From Cohnella faecalis (GTDB taxonomy: Bacteria; Bacillota; Bacilli; Paenibacillales; Paenibacillaceae): 64,000 bases of DNA. Below, one piece after another: positions 60,442 through 64,000 of the stretch. The DNA lies in NCBI RefSeq assembly GCF_003570905.1, contig NZ_QXJM01000039.1, forward strand, positions 62,001 through 126,000. Direction: 5' to 3'. The notes under the pieces were generated by a model. The model worked only from the letters and a program-made list of their open reading frames with translations, was not told the origin of the DNA and ran no database searches. A program made the translations under genes and the position numbers. How positions within the stretch are numbered: position 1 is the stretch's first letter; each line of letters starts with the position of its first letter.

Positions 60442-60822
60442 ATGGACCGGAAGAAATATAATATTTCCGTGGAAGCGACCTTGGAGGTTATCGGGGGAAA
60501 GTGGAAATGCGTGATCCTCTGTTACTTGACGTACGGCAAAAAAAGAACGAGCGATTTGAAACGGCTGATGCCCGGAATTACGCAAAAAATGTTGACGCAG
60601 CAGCTAAGGGAATTGGAGCAGGACGGCATTGTGAACCGGATCAGCTATAATCAAGTGCCTCCGAAGGTGGAGTACGAGCTTAGCGAATACGGTTCGAGCT
60701 TGCGGCCGATTCTCGATTCGCTGTGCGCTTGGGGAGAAAACCACATCGTTAAAGAATACGGCGACAAAAGCTGCATGCTGGAGGATAATTGCTTGAACAA
60801 TAAGGCGGAGAAGAGCCGATGA
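60442..60822 (+). CDS. HxlR family transcriptional regulator
   Basis: A 126-residue winged-helix regulator. EATLEVIGGKWKCVILCYLTYGKKRTSDLKRLMPGITQKMLTQQLRELEQDGIVNRISYNQVPPKVEYELSEYGSSLRPILDSLCAWG covers the whole family. KMLTQQLREL is the recognition helix and the beta-hairpin wing is RISYNQVPPKVEYEL. The C23-C28 pair might respond to thiol stress as in YodB/HypR-type members, but this is inference. The ATG follows GGAGGG. Beyond the gene the minisatellite begins within 60 bases. Confidence 0.93.
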   Translation: MDRKKYNISVEATLEVIGGKWKCVILCYLTYGKKRTSDLKRLMPGITQKMLTQQLRELEQDGIVNRISYNQVPPKVEYELSEYGSSLRPILDSLCAWGENHIVKEYGDKSCMLEDNCLNNKAEKSR

Positions 60823-60879
60823 ACGCTCAAACGAGACTGTTCTAACGGTTTGCAAAGACCATAGGAATAGCCCCTTCAA

Positions 60880-61290
60880 GAGCGCAACAGTGGTACGAGG
60901 TACCATACATTCGGTGAAAAGTGTGATCGGGAGCGCAACAGTGGTACGAGGTAACATACAATTGGCTGGAAGCGTGACTGAGAGCGCAACAAGGGTACGA
61001 GGTACCATACAATCGGCGGGAAGCGTGGTCGAGTGCGCAACAGTGGTACGAGGTAACATACATTCGGCGGGAAGCGCGACTGAGAGCGCAACAGTGGTAC
61101 GAGGTAACATACAATTGGCTGGAAGCGTGACTGAGAGCGCAACAGTGGTACGAGGTAACATACAATTGGCTGGAAGCGTGACTGAGAGCGCATCAGTGGT
61201 ACGAGGTACCATACAATCGGCGGGAAGCGTGACTGAGAGCGCAACAGTGGTACGAGGTAACATACAATCGGCGGGAAGCGTGGTCGAGTG
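60880..61290. repeat. 51-bp minisatellite array 2, left part (about eight units)
   Basis: Units beginning GAGCGCAAC or GTGCGCAAC recur every 51 bases from 60880 (60931, 60982, 61033, 61084, 61135, 61186, 61237). Read on the minus strand the unit is the same family as array 1 at 11731-12495: GGTACCATACATTCGGCGGG here is the complement of the GGTACC/GAATGTATGG core there. Copies alternate between GGTACCATACA and GGTAACATACA. The array breaks at 61290 where the IS3-family element begins. Confidence 0.93.
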
Positions 61291-61365
61291 TGCTGTTAGA
61301 CTAGAAAGTGGACACGAAGAATCGAGAATGGGAGAATATAATTACTTTCATTCGAGGTGTCCGAC

Positions 61366-61650
61366 ATGACGAAGAAATACGACAGAGAGTTTAAGATGCA
61401 GACGGTTCAGATGATTCAAGAAGGCAAGCCGATTGCGCAGGTAGCACGTGAGGTAGGCGTCCATGAAAACTCACTATATCGTTGGATTGCCGAGCTCAAA
61501 CAGGATGGTATGCAGGCTTTCCCAGGAAGCGGTAATCTAAAGCCTGAGGATAAGGCGCTACGCGATTTGCAGAAACAACTTCGTGACTTGCAGGAGGAAA
61601 ATGAAATCTTAAAAAAGGCAATGCACTACTTTGCAAAAGACCGGCGCTGA
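61366..61650 (+). CDS. IS3-family transposase OrfA
   Basis: A 94-residue HTH protein: KKYDREFKMQTVQMIQEGKPIAQVAREVGVHENSLYRWIAEL is the HTH_Tnp_1 domain and EDKALRDLQKQLRDLQEENEILKKAMHYFAKDRR a leucine-zipper tail. GAGGTG precedes the ATG at 61366. The slippery heptamer AAAAAAG at 61611-61617, read as TTA AAA AAG, would allow a -1 shift into orfB to make the OrfAB transposase. Confidence 0.92.
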   Translation: MTKKYDREFKMQTVQMIQEGKPIAQVAREVGVHENSLYRWIAELKQDGMQAFPGSGNLKPEDKALRDLQKQLRDLQEENEILKKAMHYFAKDRR

Positions 61651-62518
61651 TTTTTCCGTTTATCTACAAATACCGCTTTAAGCTCCGTGTCGCAAAGATG
61701 TGCTCTGTATTTAAGGTTTCCCGAAGCGGTTACTACGCATGGCAAAAAAGCTACGACAAGCGGCTTGAGCGCCGCAAACGCAGAGAAGATTTGGAGCAGA
61801 AGATTAGGCGTATATTTCTTGGCTCCAGACGCCTGTATGGCAGCCCGAAAGTAACAGCTGCCCTTCGTACTCGGGAGTCGTTGTATCCGAGAAACGCGTT
61901 GCTCGCTTGATGCAGGTAATGGGGTTAAAATCCCGTACCGTCAAGAAATATAAAGCTACCACGAATTCCAAACACAACCTGCCCGTACATGATAATACGC
62001 TGAACAGGAAGTTCATACCTGAGGCTCCCAATCAGGCGTGGGTTACTGATATTACTTACTGCCCGACCAATGAAGGCTGGTTGTATTTAGCGAGCGTCAT
62101 GGACCTGTACAGCCGTAAAATTGTTGGATTTCACATGTCGGATCGAATGACCAAAGATCTCGTCATTAAGGCGCTAGATCGTGCCTACGCCCAGCGTCGG
62201 CCAGGAGCCGGATTACTCCATCACTCCGATCGGGGAAGCCAATACGCCTCACACGAATACCAGAAGAAAATGAAGCAGTACAAGATGGAAGGAAGCATGA
62301 GCCGAAAAGGCAACTGCTACGACAATGCCTGCATTGAATCGTTCCATAGCGTCCTCAAGAAAGAACTCATTTATCTTACAAAATTCAGGACGCGTGAGGA
62401 CGCGAAGAAACAGATTTTTGAGTACATTACATGTTTCTATAATGGTGAACGAATTCATTCAACCATTGGCTATTTATCGCCGAACAGTTACGAACGGGCG
62501 TTTTCAAATCCGGCCTAA
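61611..62518 (+). pseudogene. IS3-family transposase OrfB, frameshifted
   Basis: OrfB continues the -1 frame from the A6G site (IFPFIYKYRFKLRVAKMCSVFKVSRSGYYAW...RRLYGSPKVTAALRT), and the frame then breaks near 61873. One extra G in CGGGAG would read RTRGVVVSEKRVARLMQVMGLKS and join the second half without a gap. The second half (61907-62518) holds the DDE catalytic core: D in WVTDITY, D in LLHHSDRGSQY and E in CIESFHSVLKKE. The break could be real inactivation or another missing-G artefact. If it is an artefact, this is a potentially active element. Confidence 0.85.
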
Positions 62519-62559
62519 TTTTCTCGATTCTAAGTGTCTATTTTCTTGACAGAGGTTCA

Positions 62560-63340
62560 ACATACATTCGGCGGGAAGCGTGACTGAGAGCGCAACAGTG
62601 GTACGAGGTAACATACAATTGGCGGGAAGCGTGGTCGAGTGCGCAACAGTGGTACGAGGTAACATACATTCGGCGGGAAGCGCGACTGAGAGCGCAACAG
62701 TGGTACGAGGTAACATACAATTGGCTGGAAGCGTGACTGAGAGCGCAACAGTGGTACGAGGTAACATACAATTGGCGGGAAGCGTGACTGAGAGCGCAAC
62801 AGTGGTACGAGGTACCATACATTCGGCGGGAAACGTGACTGAGAGCGCAACAGTGGTACGAGGTAACATACATTCGGCGGGAAGCGTGACTGAGAGCGCA
62901 ACAGTGGTACGAGGTAACATACAATTGGCTGGAAGCGTGACTGAGAGCGCAACAGTGGTACGAGGTACCATACAATCGGCGGGAAGCGCGACTGAGAGCG
63001 CAACAGTGGTACGAGGTAACATACAATTGGCTGGAAGCGTGACTGAGAGCGCAACAAGGGTACGAGGTAACATACAATTGGCTGGAAGCGTGACTGAGAG
63101 CGCAACAGTGGTACGAGGTAACATACATTCGGCGGGAAGCGCGACTGAGAGCGCATCAGTGGGACGAGGTACCATACATTCGGCGGGAAGTGTGATCGAG
63201 AGCGCAACAGGGGTACGAGGTACCATACAATCGGCGGGAAGCGCGACTGAGAGCGCAACAGGGGTACGAGGTAACATACATTCTGCGGGAAGCGTGACTG
63301 AGAGCGCAACAGTGGGACGTGGTACCATACATTCGGCGGA
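62560..63340. repeat. 51-bp minisatellite array 2, right part (about 15 units)
   Basis: Units continue every 51 bases from GAGCGCAAC at 62588 to 63302. The last unit (CAGTGGGACGTGGTACCATAC) is almost identical to array 1 units. Some spacers read CGGCGGG and others TGGCTGG, showing mixing of two subtypes. Long frames of 196-274 codons cross it in several frames and are not convincing genes. Confidence 0.93.
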
Positions 63341-63358
63341 TAGTAGGCGTGAACGCTA

Positions 63359-63412
63359 AAGGGGCGGCCCCTAAAGGTCATAAAATAGACCTAGGGGCAG
63401 CCCCTTCCTTTT
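63359..63412. terminator. branched hairpin terminator at the end of the minisatellite
   Basis: AAGGGGC pairs with GCCCCTT, CCCCTA with TAGGGG and GGTC with GACC around a small loop, followed by CCTTTTC. It separates the array from the pullulanase gene; 63413-63512 shows nothing else. Confidence 0.75.
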
Positions 63413-63512
63413 CGTTCTGGAAAAACGAACTAACCGCGCGTGCAGTCAATGCCGCTCCGCTAGGAATCAATTAACGGGAAGCATCTCGGTGTTCTAAGCA
63501 TCGACATTGCCC

Positions 63513-64000
63513 TTATTGGCTATACAGCACCATGGATGAAAGGGCAGGCACGGTAACTGTCGTTCCTTTAACGCTGGAGATCGCTTTCGTTCCCGCTTTT
63601 TCCCCGTTCACGACGATCTTCCATTTGCCCTTCGGCAGCGTTACTTGCTGCGGTTGGCGCAGGGCGTTATGGAACACGGCGATCTTGGCCCAGGAATCGC
63701 GGGCGGCGCGGCCGTCGATGGTGTATCCGATCAAGCCGGATTTCGTATTGAGGAACTTCAAGTTCTTCTTAATATCGGCGGCCGACGTCATGCGGAAAGC
63801 GGGATGCGCTTTGCGCAGAGCGATGACGCCCTTGTAATAATCGACGACGGACTGGTACTTCGCCTTGCGCGTCCAATCGAGCTGGTTGACGGCGTCGGAC
63901 GAGTTGTAGCTGTTGCCGTTGCCGCCCTTCGTTCTCAGGAACTCCTGTCCCGCATGAAGGAAAGGAATGCCCTGCGAGGTAAGCGTCACTGTGGTCGCCA
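63513..64000 (-). CDS. type I pullulanase (GH13), C-terminal part, truncated by the window edge
   Basis: The visible 160 or so C-terminal residues match the end of type I pullulanases, which debranch alpha-1,6 bonds in pullulan and amylopectin. LTSQGIPFLHAGQEFLRTKGGNGNSYNSSDAVNQLDW is the end of the (beta/alpha)8 barrel, and VDYYKGVIALRKAHPAFRM leads into the C-terminal beta domain (IAVFHNALRQPQQVTLPKGKWKIVVNGEKAGT). The catalytic residues lie beyond the window. Stop codon at 63513-63515. Confidence 0.9.
   Translation of the reverse strand, partial: ATTVTLTSQGIPFLHAGQEFLRTKGGNGNSYNSSDAVNQLDWTRKAKYQSVVDYYKGVIALRKAHPAFRMTSAADIKKNLKFLNTKSGLIGYTIDGRAARDSWAKIAVFHNALRQPQQVTLPKGKWKIVVNGEKAGTKAISSVKGTTVTVPALSSMVLYSQ

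Larger units (their letters stand above)
61291..62559 (+). mobile_element. IS3-family insertion sequence inside the minisatellite
   Basis: About 1.27 kb with orfA and orfB in the IS3 arrangement. The ends are imperfect inverted repeats: left GAAAGTGGACACGAAGAATC (from about 61304) and, on the other strand from the right, GAAAATAGACACTTAGAATC. Terminal TG...CA fits 61291 and 62559, but the outermost 5-10 bases match poorly, so limits are uncertain by a few bases. There is no visible target duplication. Confidence 0.85.

Noticed and set aside
60876..63381. Frames of 107-274 codons in array 2 on both strands
   Set aside because: Same cause as in array 1: repeat translation in several frames with no non-repetitive domain.

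Overview
The window looks like a chromosomal segment of a Paenibacillaceae bacterium (Paenibacillus or Cohnella type). This is inferred from moderate GC content with AT-rich patches, strong AGGAGG ribosome sites, and many two-component systems of the YesM and 7TM-DISM kinds. A paeninodin-like lasso peptide cluster and several LLM oxidoreductases, VOC proteins, HxlR, AraC, MerR and MocR regulators fit the same picture. No rRNA, tRNA or CRISPR array was seen. Both window edges cut genes: a VOC protein at the left and a pullulanase at the right.

Layout. 1-2.4 kb: small metabolic and regulatory genes. 2.4-5.6 kb: a giant hybrid kinase. 5.7-9.9 kb: a ferric-reductase-like membrane protein, two HTH genes (one with a PD-(D/E)XK nuclease motif) and a large orphan GTPase-like protein. 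10.1-17.2 kb: a chemoreceptor, a 15-copy 51-bp minisatellite, then a YesM kinase / receiver-kinase / solute-binding lipoprotein operon. 17.3-18.5 kb: an isolated trpB. 18.6-20.3 kb: an AT-rich island with a gene remnant and two secreted proteins. 20.3-25.7 kb: a two-component system divergent from a VTC / DUF4956 / beta-helix lipoprotein operon. 25.8-27.1 kb: an ArsR-SDR pair with two candidate operators.

27.3-35.8 kb is the most notable region. It is an overlapping lasso peptide operon: APS kinase, sulfotransferase, HPr-kinase-like peptide kinase, PqqD-like B1, transglutaminase-like B2, nucleotidyltransferase plus ABC exporter, asparagine-synthetase-like cyclase, and a 34-residue precursor. 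The precursor ends in Ser, as expected for the kinase. Together these genes predict a phosphorylated, possibly glycosylated or sulfated, lasso peptide.

36-48 kb: mostly single enzymes. 48-54 kb: an ECF sigma/anti-sigma pair, a degenerate 51-bp repeat, an LLM oxidoreductase with a TetR regulator, and an ECF sigma factor with a C-terminal VOC domain. 54-61 kb: MerR, epimerase, HAD, a DISM-GGDEF protein and an MFS/HxlR pair. 61-63.4 kb: a second array of the same 51-bp minisatellite, in opposite orientation and split by an IS3-family element.

Sequence quality matters here. At least five genes (ArsR, CatE-like VOC, serine hydrolase, TetR, IS3 orfB) are broken by what reads as one missing G or C in a short homopolymer. 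Uncorrected sequencing indels explain this better than coordinated gene decay, so calls that depend on reading frame in this window, including the nucleotidyltransferase-ABC fusion, carry that caution.
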